Below are positions 16,606 to 24,348 of a stretch of 64,000 bases of DNA, piece by piece. Every line of letters starts with the position of its first letter. Within the stretch, counting starts at the first letter, position 1. The notes below the pieces were generated by a model. It did no database searches. It saw nothing but the letters and a program-made list of their open reading frames with translations, and was not told where the DNA came from. The DNA comes from Perspicuibacillus lycopersici (GTDB lineage Bacteria; Bacillota; Bacilli; Bacillales; Caldibacillaceae), in contig NZ_JAOUSF010000002.1 in NCBI RefSeq assembly GCF_025660475.1, forward strand, positions 744,001 to 808,000, in the 5' to 3' direction. Made by a program: the position numbers and the translations under genes.

Positions 16606-17517
16606 TTACATTAAATGGATTAAGTGGAATACGATACCCACTACAAACAACCCAAGAATCATAACGATTGGAGAAACTTTTTTCTTCAGTAACCACATGC
16701 AAAGAATTGTTAATAATAGACCAGCTAAACCAGGGATTAAGCTATCTAAGTTATCTTGTAAAGTAGTTACTTTGAAGTTACTCAATGATAGGCCACCAGC
16801 TTGTTGTTCTAAGGCAGACTTAATTCCTTCTGCACCCGCAGGTAATTTATCCCAATCAATGTAAGCTCCTTCGTCAAGCTCAACCTTTGATACTGTAGGC
16901 GTGAAACTTACCGATACCCAACGGTTAACTAATGCACCAAGGATGAACATCCCCAAGATGGAAGCACCTTTTGTAATATCTTGAAGTAATCCGCCAGATA
17001 AGTCGTCTGTAATTTTCGAACCAGCTTTGTAACCAAATTCTTGTGTATACCAAGTGAATCCCATACGAATGAGGTTCCATAAAACGAAGTAAAGAATTGG
17101 TCCAAGTATGTTACCAGTCATTGCAAGAGAAGCAGCTAACGCACCAAGGATTGGTTTAACTGTGAACCAGAAAACTGGATCCCCGATCCCTGCTAATGGT
17201 CCCATCATACCAACTTTAACCCCTTGAATGGCTACGTCGTCAACCGGCGCACCGTTTGCCCGTTCTTCTTCAAGTGCTAAAGTTACACCAATAATTGGTG
17301 AAGCTACATATGGATGAGTATTAAAGAACTCTAAATGACGTTTTAGTGCAGCAGCACGATCTTCTTTTGATTTATATAATTTTTTGATGGCAGGAATCAT
17401 TGCATATGCCCAACCACCGTTTTGCATACGTTCATAGTTCCAAGAACCTTGAATGAAAGTTGAACGCCACCAAACAGAAATACGATCTTTTCTAGATAAT
17501 CTTAATTCTTGTTCCAT
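16606..17517 (-). CDS. manZ: PTS mannose/fructose/sorbose-family IID component
   Basis: A 303-residue IID membrane subunit of a mannose-class phosphotransferase system. The start LSRKDRISVWWRSTFIQGSWNYERMQNGGWAYAMIP and the block GVKVGMMGPLAGIGDPVFWFT are signature IID sequences. With IIC it forms the membrane channel. It is the third gene of the operon, 18 nt behind IIC, and is followed by a strong terminator. Specificity (glucose, mannose, fructose, glucosamine) cannot be read directly. The nearby manO and nag genes and the GlcT-like leader favour glucose/mannose or amino sugar, an inference. Confidence 0.94.
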   Translation of the reverse strand: MEQELRLSRKDRISVWWRSTFIQGSWNYERMQNGGWAYAMIPAIKKLYKSKEDRAAALKRHLEFFNTHPYVASPIIGVTLALEEERANGAPVDDVAIQGVKVGMMGPLAGIGDPVFWFTVKPILGALAASLAMTGNILGPILYFVLWNLIRMGFTWYTQEFGYKAGSKITDDLSGGLLQDITKGASILGMFILGALVNRWVSVSFTPTVSKVELDEGAYIDWDKLPAGAEGIKSALEQQAGGLSLSNFKVTTLQDNLDSLIPGLAGLLLTILCMWLLKKKVSPIVMILGLFVVGIVFHLIHLM

Positions 17518-17535
17518 TTTTATGTCCCCTCCTTC

Positions 17536-18345
17536 TTAATAATTATCAATAATGGCGCCTAGTGGATCTCCGGTATTACCACCGTTTCCGCCATTTCCTG
17601 AACCGCCTTGTTTAGAAAGCGCTAAATAGATAAGTGCAAGAGCCACACCGATGGCACCTAAACCGATAAGTGTAATTTGTGAAACAGTTGCTAATACGAA
17701 ACCAATTGCGAAGAATGGCCATACTTCTTTTGTAGCCATCATGTTAATAACCATTGCATAACCAACAGCTACTACCATTCCCCCACCAATTGCTAAACCG
17801 TCTGTCAACCAACCAGGCATAGCTTCAAGTAAGCTTCTAACTGGACCTGCACCAACAGCGATAATTAATGCAGCTGGGATTGCAATACGTAACCCTTGCA
17901 AGCAAATCGCTATGATGTGCCAAAATTCAACTTTTCTAACATTTCCTTCTTTAGCCGCGGCATCCATAAAATGTACAAGTGCTGTTGCGATTGTACGAAC
18001 AAGGATTGTTAAAAGTAATCCTGCTACTGCAAGTGGAACAGCAATTGCGATTGCAGATGATACACCTTCTTGACCTTGTCCACTCAAAACTAAAATAATG
18101 GCAGATGCAACTGATGCTAACGCAGCATCCGGTGCAACGGCAGCTCCAATGTTCGCCCAACCTAATGCGATCATTTGTAATGTACCGCCTAAAATTAAAC
18201 ATGGTACTAGGTTTCCTGTAACTAAGCCGATTAACGTACAAGCAATAATTGGTTGGTGGAAGTGGAATTCATCTAAGATCCCTTCTACACCAGCTAAAAA
18301 TGCTACGATAACGACTAATATTATTTGAATAATAGTCAAATCCAT
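17536..18345 (-). CDS. manY: PTS mannose/fructose/sorbose-family IIC component
   Basis: A 269-residue integral membrane protein with about seven to eight helices. The blocks HQPIIACTLIGLVTGNLVPCLILGGTLQMIALGWANIGAAVAPDA (residues 30-74) are classical IIC. The C-terminus carries a glycine-rich stretch, KQGGSGNGGNGGNTGDP, seen in several Bacillus ManY proteins. It sits between IIAB and IID with short gaps and its own SD (AGGGAGG). Confidence 0.94.
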   Translation of the reverse strand: MDLTIIQIILVVIVAFLAGVEGILDEFHFHQPIIACTLIGLVTGNLVPCLILGGTLQMIALGWANIGAAVAPDAALASVASAIILVLSGQGQEGVSSAIAIAVPLAVAGLLLTILVRTIATALVHFMDAAAKEGNVRKVEFWHIIAICLQGLRIAIPAALIIAVGAGPVRSLLEAMPGWLTDGLAIGGGMVVAVGYAMVINMMATKEVWPFFAIGFVLATVSQITLIGLGAIGVALALIYLALSKQGGSGNGGNGGNTGDPLGAIIDNY

Positions 18346-18372
18346 AGTATTAATCCTCCCTTTTCTTCTGGA

Positions 18373-19347
18373 TTACTTTTGTTTATTTAGCTCTTCTTGA
18401 GCTTTTTTAAGAATTTCGTCCATATCACCTTTTGAATCATTAGGAACTTTACGCACATCGAATTTCAAACCAGCATTTTTCAACTTTTTGAAAGTATCGA
18501 TATCGTCTTGGCTAAACGCCAAAACTTTATTCGGTTGAACTTTACCTGGGGAGTGTGCCATTGATCCAACGTTAATTGTATCTAACGGAACTCCACCCTC
18601 AACTGCACGAAGCGCATCCTGTGGATTTTCAAAAAGAAGTAATGCACGTTGACCGCCGAAGTGCTGATCATCCTTCGCAAGTTCAATCATTTTCTTAACA
18701 GGAACAACGTGTGCCTTTACACCTGGAGGCGCAGCTTGTTGAATCAATTTCTTACGAAGTTCATCTTTAGCTACTGTGTCAGATACAACGATAATACGTG
18801 TAGGCTGTGTCGTTCTTGTCCAAGCAGTTGCTACTTGTCCATGCAGCAGACGAGAATCGATACGTGCTAAAACATATTCAAATTTACCTGGTGCGCCAGC
18901 ATTCGATGGACCAGCAGCAGGTGTAGCAGGTGCAGCAACTTCTGGTTCTAATTCTTCAGGTTTAACTTTAACCCCTTCTTTAGCAGTACCAAGAATGTGT
19001 GCAGCAATTTCGTGCGCTGTGTTCATTGAGAAACGTGATGCATATGCCTCAATTAACATTGGTAAGTTCATACCACTAACGATTGCCCATTTGTCTTTGT
19101 GATCTTCCATCAAGCTGTTTGCTTGGTTGAAAGGTGTTCCACCCCAAAGATCGACTAAGAATAATACTTCATCTTGGTTGTCAAAAGAGGCGATTGCTTC
19201 TTTCATTTTTGCTTTTACATCATCAGGTCCTTCGCTTGGCATCAATGTAACAGCTTTTACATTCTCTTGTTCTCCAAAGATCATCGCACCAGATTGCAAG
19301 ATACCGTTGGCAAATTCTCCGTGACTAGCAATGATAATTCCTACCAT
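18373..19347 (-). CDS. manX: PTS mannose-family IIAB fusion protein
   Basis: A 324-residue cytoplasmic phosphotransferase. The IIA domain (residues 1-125) carries the phosphorylated His9 in IASHGEFA. A linker rich in Ala, Pro and Gly (about 130-155) is followed by the IIB domain with phospho-His169 in [15 protein letters not shown]. The chain HPr, His9, His169, sugar is that of E. coli ManX. As first gene of the operon it follows a 300-nt leader with promoter, cre, RAT and terminator. SD AGGAGGG precedes the ATG. The start-stop pair at 19383-19378 lies in the leader. Confidence 0.95.
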   Translation of the reverse strand: MVGIIIASHGEFANGILQSGAMIFGEQENVKAVTLMPSEGPDDVKAKMKEAIASFDNQDEVLFLVDLWGGTPFNQANSLMEDHKDKWAIVSGMNLPMLIEAYASRFSMNTAHEIAAHILGTAKEGVKVKPEELEPEVAAPATPAAGPSNAGAPGKFEYVLARIDSRLLHGQVATAWTRTTQPTRIIVVSDTVAKDELRKKLIQQAAPPGVKAHVVPVKKMIELAKDDQHFGGQRALLLFENPQDALRAVEGGVPLDTINVGSMAHSPGKVQPNKVLAFSQDDIDTFKKLKNAGLKFDVRKVPNDSKGDMDEILKKAQEELNKQK

Positions 19348-19434
19348 CTTTTTCCCTCCTATTTTTATAGTTACAGCTTACATGGTAAACTCCTAAAGTC
19401 CTTTTAGCTCATCTAAAGCGGTTACAGGTCCAAC

Positions 19435-19532
19435 AAAATATAAAAAGGCATGAGGAAAAAGTCGATTAAATGAAGGTTTGGGTATAGTGTGACCCTTAAT
19501 CCTCGTTTTAATCAATACTTTTCACTCATGCC
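19435..19532 (-). terminator. Long leader terminator (attenuator) of PTS operon
   Basis: The 5' arm (19532-19501) and the 3' arm (19476-19447) pair over about 30 positions with a few mismatches, starting GGCATGAG and ending CTCATGCC. An inner hairpin GGGT/ACCC lies in the loop. A T-tract TTTTTATATTTT (19446-19435) follows at once. It sits between promoter and manX, so it must be read through for expression. Its 5' arm shares nine bases with the RAT. Confidence 0.88.
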
Positions 19533-19552
19533 TGATCGGATCAGTAACACGT
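19524..19552 (-). promoter_or_regulatory. RNA antiterminator (RAT), GlcT/LicT-type
   Basis: A 29-nt element, the usual RAT length. The minus strand reads GTGTTACTGAT, a CCG loop, then ATCAGGCATGAG, the conserved RAT core GTTACTG...CAGGCA. The apical stem CTGATC-G-GATCAG is perfect. It closely resembles the RAT I recall for B. subtilis ptsG, the GlcT target. It overlaps the 5' arm of the terminator, so the two structures exclude each other. No PRD antiterminator gene is in the window. Confidence 0.85.
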
Positions 19553-19584
19553 AAAATAATAATGATGGCTATTTAAATGTATGT

Positions 19585-19598
19585 TGAAAACGCTGTAA
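19585..19598. promoter_or_regulatory. cre-like site (CcpA) in PTS leader
   Basis: TGAAAACGCTGTAA matches the cre consensus TGWAANCGNTNWCA at all but one position. It lies about 60 nt downstream of the promoter, where a roadblock by CcpA is plausible. Confidence 0.6.
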
Positions 19599-19660
19599 AT
19601 GAGCTGCAATTGAAGTGTTTAATAATAATTTATGTTTCACTTTAATGAGCTTCCATAAGT

Positions 19661-19689
19661 AGTATAGCACACTAAAAAAACCCTTTCAA
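19661..19689 (-). promoter_or_regulatory. Sigma-A promoter of PTS operon
   Basis: -35 TTGAAA (19689-19684), 17-bp spacer, -10 TATACT (19666-19661) with an extended TGC in front. It predicts a leader of roughly 305 nt before manX. Confidence 0.8.
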
Positions 19690-19758
19690 GAGGAAAATTT
19701 TATTTTTGTTTCCGCTATCATTTCCATTAAAAAAATTCCTATGAAGCTTTGTATATTA

Positions 19759-19786
19759 ATAAAAAAGACAAGTACCAACCTGTCTT
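19759..19786 (-). terminator. Terminator of manO
   Basis: Short stem AAGACA with TGTCTT (19765-19770 and 19781-19786), then six T on the minus strand. Confidence 0.7.
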
Positions 19787-19795
19787 ATCTATAAA

Positions 19796-20173
19796 TCAAT
19801 TACTTTTTTTAAATGTACGCTTCAAACTACGTTTGACGACATCAAAGAAACTTAATGATTGGACCATTTGCTTTGGATCAACATAAACACGAATCGCTCG
19901 TAAAACTTTTTTCGGATCTTTAGAAGAAAAGGAATACGTCCCATTTCGCTTCGTTTGGATTGAATAACGTGGAATCCATTTCCCTTTGAACATGATGGAA
20001 GCTACAACGTAATCAACTTCCTCCCAAGGAATTTGAATAAACTTACGGACATCACGATTATTGAAGAATTCAAACCCTTTATCACCGATCATAATCTTTC
20101 CATACTCTGTAAGTCCTAGATGTGCAGCTGCATCAATAACTAAATCAACTTTTGTATTGATTGATTGGACCAT
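19796..20173 (-). CDS. manO: DUF956 family protein ManO, PTS-associated
   Basis: A 125-residue protein of DUF956. Characteristic blocks are GDKGFEFFNNRDVRKFIQIPWEEVDYVVASIMFKGKWIPRYSI (residues about 30-72) and the basic C-terminus. In lactic bacteria and bacilli it is coded with mannose-class PTS genes and thought to influence their expression. It lies just upstream of the PTS promoter but is terminated separately at 19759, so here it is a neighbour rather than an operon member. SD is GGAG. Confidence 0.85.
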   Translation of the reverse strand: MVQSINTKVDLVIDAAAHLGLTEYGKIMIGDKGFEFFNNRDVRKFIQIPWEEVDYVVASIMFKGKWIPRYSIQTKRNGTYSFSSKDPKKVLRAIRVYVDPKQMVQSLSFFDVVKRSLKRTFKKSN

Positions 20174-20398
20174 TTTGATCTACTCCATTTCATCTTTTAC
20201 TAAAAATTATTATACACGTATTAACCCTTTTAGCAAAAAATAGTTCATGCCACAAATTTTGTTAGTCGTCCTAGAGGAATAGAAAGTTATGGAAATTCCA
20301 TTAGTCCGATCATATTTTGATACAGGAGTCAGCCATGATAATTTATAGAGTTTAAAATTTTTTATTAGGAAATGACCATTATTTTACAAATTAGGCAA

Positions 20399-20439
20399 TA
20401 TAATCCTTTACTGTTACGTAAAAATTGGTATAGACAACT
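20399..20439 (+). promoter_or_regulatory. nag promoter -10 and NagR/DasR-type operator
   Basis: TATAAT at 20399-20404 has a poor -35. Just downstream, ATTGGTATAGACAACT (20424-20439) fits the dre operator of the HutC-type regulators NagR and DasR (ACTGGTCTAGACCACT, 13 of 16). The operator would lie about ten bases after the start of transcription, ideal for repression. GTATAG and CTATAC form an inverted pair there. Confidence 0.65.
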
Positions 20440-20488
20440 ATACAAAGGTAATGTTACTATTTATGGAGTTAAGAAAGGAAGTAATGAT

Positions 20489-21688
20489 ATGAATGCAACT
20501 TTTAAAGGTATTTTACTCAAGGGAATACAAGTGTATTCAGAAGGTAAATGGATTGAAAATGGCTATATAAAAATAAAAGATCAAAAAATTGTGGAACTCG
20601 GACGAGTAGAAACTCTTTCCGAACAGGAGAAATTTGAGGTTATCGACGTTCCCCCACAGTATAAAGCTGTTCCTGGATTTATTGACGTCCATATTCATGG
20701 TGCGAACGGGGCAGATACAATGGATGCAACAGCGGAAGCTTTAACTATTATGGCACATGCACTTCCTGCTGAAGGTACGACAAGCTTTTTAGCAACAACT
20801 ATTACACAGGAAGAAAAGGCAATTGAAAAAGCATTAGTAAATGCCGGTAAATATATGAAGGATCCACAAGAACCTGGAAAATCAGAAATTCTTGGAGTCC
20901 ATCTTGAAGGACCGTTTGTAAATCCCATCAAGGCTGGTGCTCAACCGCTTCCATATATTATTGAACCTAATCTTGAGCTATTTAAAAAATGGGAACAAAT
21001 TTCAAATCATACCATTAAGCTAGTCACACTAGCCCCAGAACAATCTGGTGGTCTTGAAATGATTCGATATTTAAAAGAAAAGGGAATCATTGCTTCTATC
21101 GGCCATACTGATGCAACTTATGAAGAAGTATTAAACGCTATAGATGCGGGTGCAAACCACATTACCCATTTATTTAACCAAATGCGCGGCCTGCATCAAC
21201 GGGAACCAGGTGTTGCTGGAGCTGCTCTTTTAAAAGACGAGTTAAAAGCAGAACTAATTGTGGACGGCATTCATGTTCATCCGGAAATGGTGAAACTTGC
21301 CTACAAGCAAAAAGGGAAAAAGGGCATTATTTTAATTACCGATTCTATGCGAGCAAAATGCTTAAAGAACGGACATTATGATTTAGGTGGTCAAGATGTA
21401 ACGGTTGAAAATGGAAAAGCAGTCCTTAGCGACGGAACCCTTGCCGGTAGTATTTTGAAATTAGGTAAAGGAGTTAAAAATATCATTGCTTTTACAGGCT
21501 GCGGTCTTGAAGATGCTGTGGAAATGGCAGCAGTAAATCCGGCAAAACAACTTAATGTATTTAATCGAAAAGGAAGCCTTTCAGAAGGAAAAGACGCTGA
21601 TATTGTCATTTTAGATGAAAACTTAGATGTTTACATGACATTATGTCGTGGGAAAGTGGCCTTTTTAAAGGAGGAAAACGTAAAATGA
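20489..21688 (+). CDS. nagA: N-acetylglucosamine-6-phosphate deacetylase
   Basis: A 399-residue amidohydrolase that turns GlcNAc-6-P into glucosamine-6-P and acetate. Metal-binding HIH (His68, His70) appears in FIDVHIHGANGADTMDA. HLEGPFVNP, IGHTDATYEE, ITHLFNQM and ITDSMRA provide the other metal and substrate residues (Glu, His, His and the catalytic Asp). I chose ATG 20489, with SD GAAAGGAAG, since the in-frame start at 20372 adds 39 residues that cross the operator. It overlaps nagB by 4 nt (ATGA). Confidence 0.95.
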   Translation: MNATFKGILLKGIQVYSEGKWIENGYIKIKDQKIVELGRVETLSEQEKFEVIDVPPQYKAVPGFIDVHIHGANGADTMDATAEALTIMAHALPAEGTTSFLATTITQEEKAIEKALVNAGKYMKDPQEPGKSEILGVHLEGPFVNPIKAGAQPLPYIIEPNLELFKKWEQISNHTIKLVTLAPEQSGGLEMIRYLKEKGIIASIGHTDATYEEVLNAIDAGANHITHLFNQMRGLHQREPGVAGAALLKDELKAELIVDGIHVHPEMVKLAYKQKGKKGIILITDSMRAKCLKNGHYDLGGQDVTVENGKAVLSDGTLAGSILKLGKGVKNIIAFTGCGLEDAVEMAAVNPAKQLNVFNRKGSLSEGKDADIVILDENLDVYMTLCRGKVAFLKEENVK

Positions 21689-22422
21689 AAATTATTGAAG
21701 CAAAAGATTACCAAGATTTAAGTAAAATTGCTGCTGATTACATTATAAACAAGGTAAATTCCTTTCCAAAATTAAAACTTGGACTAGCAACAGGCGGAAC
21801 CCCTATTGGGATTTATAAAAATTTAATAGCCGACCATCAAAAAAATGGAACCTCCTATCGAGAAATTACTACTTTTAATCTCGATGAATATGTCGGTCTC
21901 GCAGGACATAATCAAAATAGCTACCGTTATTACATGAACCATCACTTATTCGATCATATTGATATTCAAAAAAAGAATACATTTATTCCACGTGGGGATG
22001 TCGATAATATTCAAAGTGAATGTAGTGCATATGAGGATTTGATTCAAAAACATAAAGGAATTGATTTACAAATTCTCGGAATTGGTACGAACGGACATAT
22101 TGGATTTAACGAGCCAGGGACATCTTTTAAATCGGAAACACATGTAGTTAATTTAACAGCATCCACTCGAATGGCAAATGCAAGATATTTCAACAGCTTG
22201 GAGGAAGTTCCCACAAGGGCGATTACAATGGGGATTGGCACGATTATGAAGAGCAAGGAAATTATATTACTCATATCCGGTGAACAAAAAAAAGAAGCAC
22301 TAAATAGACTTTTAACCGGAACTGTCGATGAAAGTTTCCCTGCATCAGCACTTAAAAACCATCCATATGTTACAATAATTGCAGACAAGGCCGCCATTGC
22401 TGGTTTAAAAATTCACAGTTGA
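21685..22422 (+). CDS. nagB: Glucosamine-6-phosphate deaminase
   Basis: A 245-residue enzyme converting glucosamine-6-P to fructose-6-P and ammonia. Conserved blocks are LATGGTPIGIY (phosphate binding), TTFNLDEYVGL with the catalytic Asp, GIGTNGHIGFNEPGTSF with the Asn-Gly-His relay, and TRAITMGIGTIM. The start is ATG 21685, overlapping the nagA stop, with AAAGGAGG 10 nt before. The terminator overlaps the stop codon, so most transcription ends here ahead of nagR. Confidence 0.95.
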   Translation: MKIIEAKDYQDLSKIAADYIINKVNSFPKLKLGLATGGTPIGIYKNLIADHQKNGTSYREITTFNLDEYVGLAGHNQNSYRYYMNHHLFDHIDIQKKNTFIPRGDVDNIQSECSAYEDLIQKHKGIDLQILGIGTNGHIGFNEPGTSFKSETHVVNLTASTRMANARYFNSLEEVPTRAITMGIGTIMKSKEIILLISGEQKKEALNRLLTGTVDESFPASALKNHPYVTIIADKAAIAGLKIHS

Positions 22423-22447
22423 GGTATCTCCTCACTGTGTCTTTTTA
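22414..22447 (+). terminator. Terminator of nagAB
   Basis: Stem CACAGTTGAGG (22414-22424) with CCTCACTGTG (22430-22439), one mismatch, then TCTTTTT. It overlaps the nagB stop. Confidence 0.85.
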
Positions 22448-22533
22448 ATAAGCGAGATATTATTTTATGAAGGATTTCCCATGTTGGATATGGTCTTTTA
22501 CTTTATTATAGAAAGGATGCCGTTGAGAGGAGA

Positions 22534-23256
22534 ATGATTAAAAAGGATTCCCCCATTCCGATTTATTATCAACTTCAAGAGCTTTTAAAAGCTTTAATTG
22601 ACAAAGGTGAATTAAAGCCAGGAGATGTAATTCCTACTGAAAGAGAGTATGCTGAAAAATTTCAAATCAGTCGGATGACCGTAAGACAAGCTTTAACACA
22701 GCTTGTAAATGAAGGATATTTACACCGAATTCAAGGAAAAGGAACGTTTGTTTCAGAGCGGAAAATTGAACAACCCCTTTACCGGCTGCGAAGCTTTACA
22801 GAAGATATGGAAGCAAGAGGAATGACACCAGGCAGTCAATTAATTTCTTATGAAATAATCCCTGCCACTAGCCAAGTTGCATCCCAGCTTAACATACTGG
22901 AGTTTGAGCCTGTTTATGAAATTAAACGGATTCGTTTAGCAGATGATGTTCCAATGGCTTTAGAGGCAAATTATATTTCCACAAATCTTGTCAAAGGCTT
23001 AACAGAACAAATTGTGAAAGAATCGGTTTATTCCTATATAGAAAATGAAATGAACTTGGAAATTGACCATGCTTCACAGGTCATTGAAGCATCGATTGCC
23101 AATCAAGTGGAAGCCAAATTTTTAAAAATAAAAAAAGGTTCCCCTATCATGCTCGTTCAACAGCAAACTTTTTTAAAAGACGGTACACCGATCGAATATG
23201 TGAAATCCTCTTATCGAGCGGATCGGTATAAATTTATGATTAAAATGAAACGGTAA
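22534..23256 (+). CDS. nagR: GntR/HutC-family regulator of amino-sugar genes, NagR/YvoA
   Basis: A 240-residue regulator. The N-terminal winged helix (residues 1-70) reads SPIPIYYQLQELLKALI, then EREYAEKFQISRMTVRQALTQLVNEGYLHRIQGKGTFVS. The C-terminal UTRA domain (about 80-235) carries RLRSFTEDMEARGMTPGSQL. It follows B. subtilis YvoA/NagR closely. It probably senses glucosamine-6-P or GlcNAc-6-P and binds the operator at 20424. The ATG sits only 1-2 nt from AGGAG, so the real start may use a different site. Confidence 0.92.
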   Translation: MIKKDSPIPIYYQLQELLKALIDKGELKPGDVIPTEREYAEKFQISRMTVRQALTQLVNEGYLHRIQGKGTFVSERKIEQPLYRLRSFTEDMEARGMTPGSQLISYEIIPATSQVASQLNILEFEPVYEIKRIRLADDVPMALEANYISTNLVKGLTEQIVKESVYSYIENEMNLEIDHASQVIEASIANQVEAKFLKIKKGSPIMLVQQQTFLKDGTPIEYVKSSYRADRYKFMIKMKR

Positions 23257-23278
23257 ATTACCGCTATAAGTATTTTTT

Positions 23279-23316
23279 AAGGGGGGATGGAGAATTCCAT
23301 TAGCCCCTTTTCTTTC
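23279..23316 (+). terminator. Terminator of nagR
   Basis: AAGGGG (23279-23284) pairs with CCCCTT; TGGA and TCCA form the inner stem, then TTTCTTT. Confidence 0.75.
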
Positions 23317-23395
23317 ACTATTTCTAATAAAATAGTTTGTTTATCTGTTTCCCTAATTATTCGAATAAGGTTACATTTAGTTGCAGCTATACCTT

Positions 23396-24028
23396 TCACT
23401 CTACTATTTTTGTTCCATGAACCTCATCAATTTGTAATTCCGATGTGATTAGCGAAAGATTTTTATTTGTAATTCCACCACCAGGGAGAATCTTAATTCT
23501 GCCATTGGCATAGTTTATATATTCTTTTAGTCTAACTAGATTAGCTTCGATTTTCGTATGCAGTGGACCACCATGTGTTAAAATTCGATTTACCCCGTGC
23601 TTTACCAACCAATCAATCGCTTTAAACTGATTTTCAGGGCGAATATGATCAAATGCCATATGGAAGGTTACTTCTAGTCCTTCTGCTAAATGTAATAAGG
23701 TCTTCATAGCCTCTTCATCAATCCAACCATTATCATTTAAACAACCAAGCACTACACCATCTGTTCCCAATTGTTTCAAATGGACAAGATCCCGCTTCAT
23801 TATTTCCACTTCTTCTTTCCTATAAATAAAGTTACCGCCTCTTGGCCTTATCATGGCCATTACTTTAATATTTTTACTGTGGCAGTAGTTAATGGTAACT
23901 TCTGCTACACCATGACTTACCGACGTACCTCCTACTGAAAGATTGTCACAAAGTTCAATCCTACTAGCCCCTTTAGCTATTAATTCAGGGACATTCGTAA
24001 AATTCTCTACACAGACTTCTCTAAGCAT
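23396..24028 (-). CDS. cutC: CutC family protein (putative copper homeostasis)
   Basis: A 210-residue TIM-barrel protein. Blocks MLREVCVENFTNVPELIAKGASRIELCDNLSVGGTSVS, MAMIRPRGGNFIY and LTHGGP are diagnostic for CutC. The name comes from a copper-sensitive E. coli mutant, but a direct copper role has been questioned, so it should be treated as a putative. It is about 30 residues shorter than longer CutC homologues and complete at both ends. It is convergent with nagR. Confidence 0.88.
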   Translation of the reverse strand: MLREVCVENFTNVPELIAKGASRIELCDNLSVGGTSVSHGVAEVTINYCHSKNIKVMAMIRPRGGNFIYRKEEVEIMKRDLVHLKQLGTDGVVLGCLNDNGWIDEEAMKTLLHLAEGLEVTFHMAFDHIRPENQFKAIDWLVKHGVNRILTHGGPLHTKIEANLVRLKEYINYANGRIKILPGGGITNKNLSLITSELQIDEVHGTKIVE

Positions 24029-24252
24029 ATTTATACCTACCTTTTGGAGTTCATTGAGGAATCAAACATTTACAAACTAGCTCTTCTTTTGTAACTGTAA
24101 CGTAGTCGGATTTTTATTTCAATTAATGCTACCTTTTTTGTATCTCTACCAAACTTATATTTTTAGCAAATTCTTAGTAGTCAACGAACATTAGCCTTGG
24201 GTATATTATTTCTACATGTACCAAGAGTATAAAATCAAATTAATATCCTAAA

Positions 24253-24311
24253 TAAAAATCCGAACAATGACTCAAAATTCTTCCATTAGAGTTTGAACCT
24301 GTTCGGATTTT
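24253..24311 (-). terminator. Terminator of arabinanase gene
   Basis: AAAATCCGAACA (24255-24266) pairs perfectly with TGTTCGGATTTT (24300-24311), and a T-rich stretch follows on the minus strand. Confidence 0.82.
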
Positions 24312-24348
24312 ATCATTACTTGTTATTTATTTTCAGATTTTTCAATAT

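Noticed and set aside
17951-18241. Cys-rich frame within IIC
   Set aside because: Out-of-frame shadow of manY; the many Cys come from codon use.
19348-19795. Sigma-54 (-24/-12) promoter for the PTS operon
   Set aside because: No TGGCAC-N5-TTGC motif was found, and a good sigma-A promoter is present.
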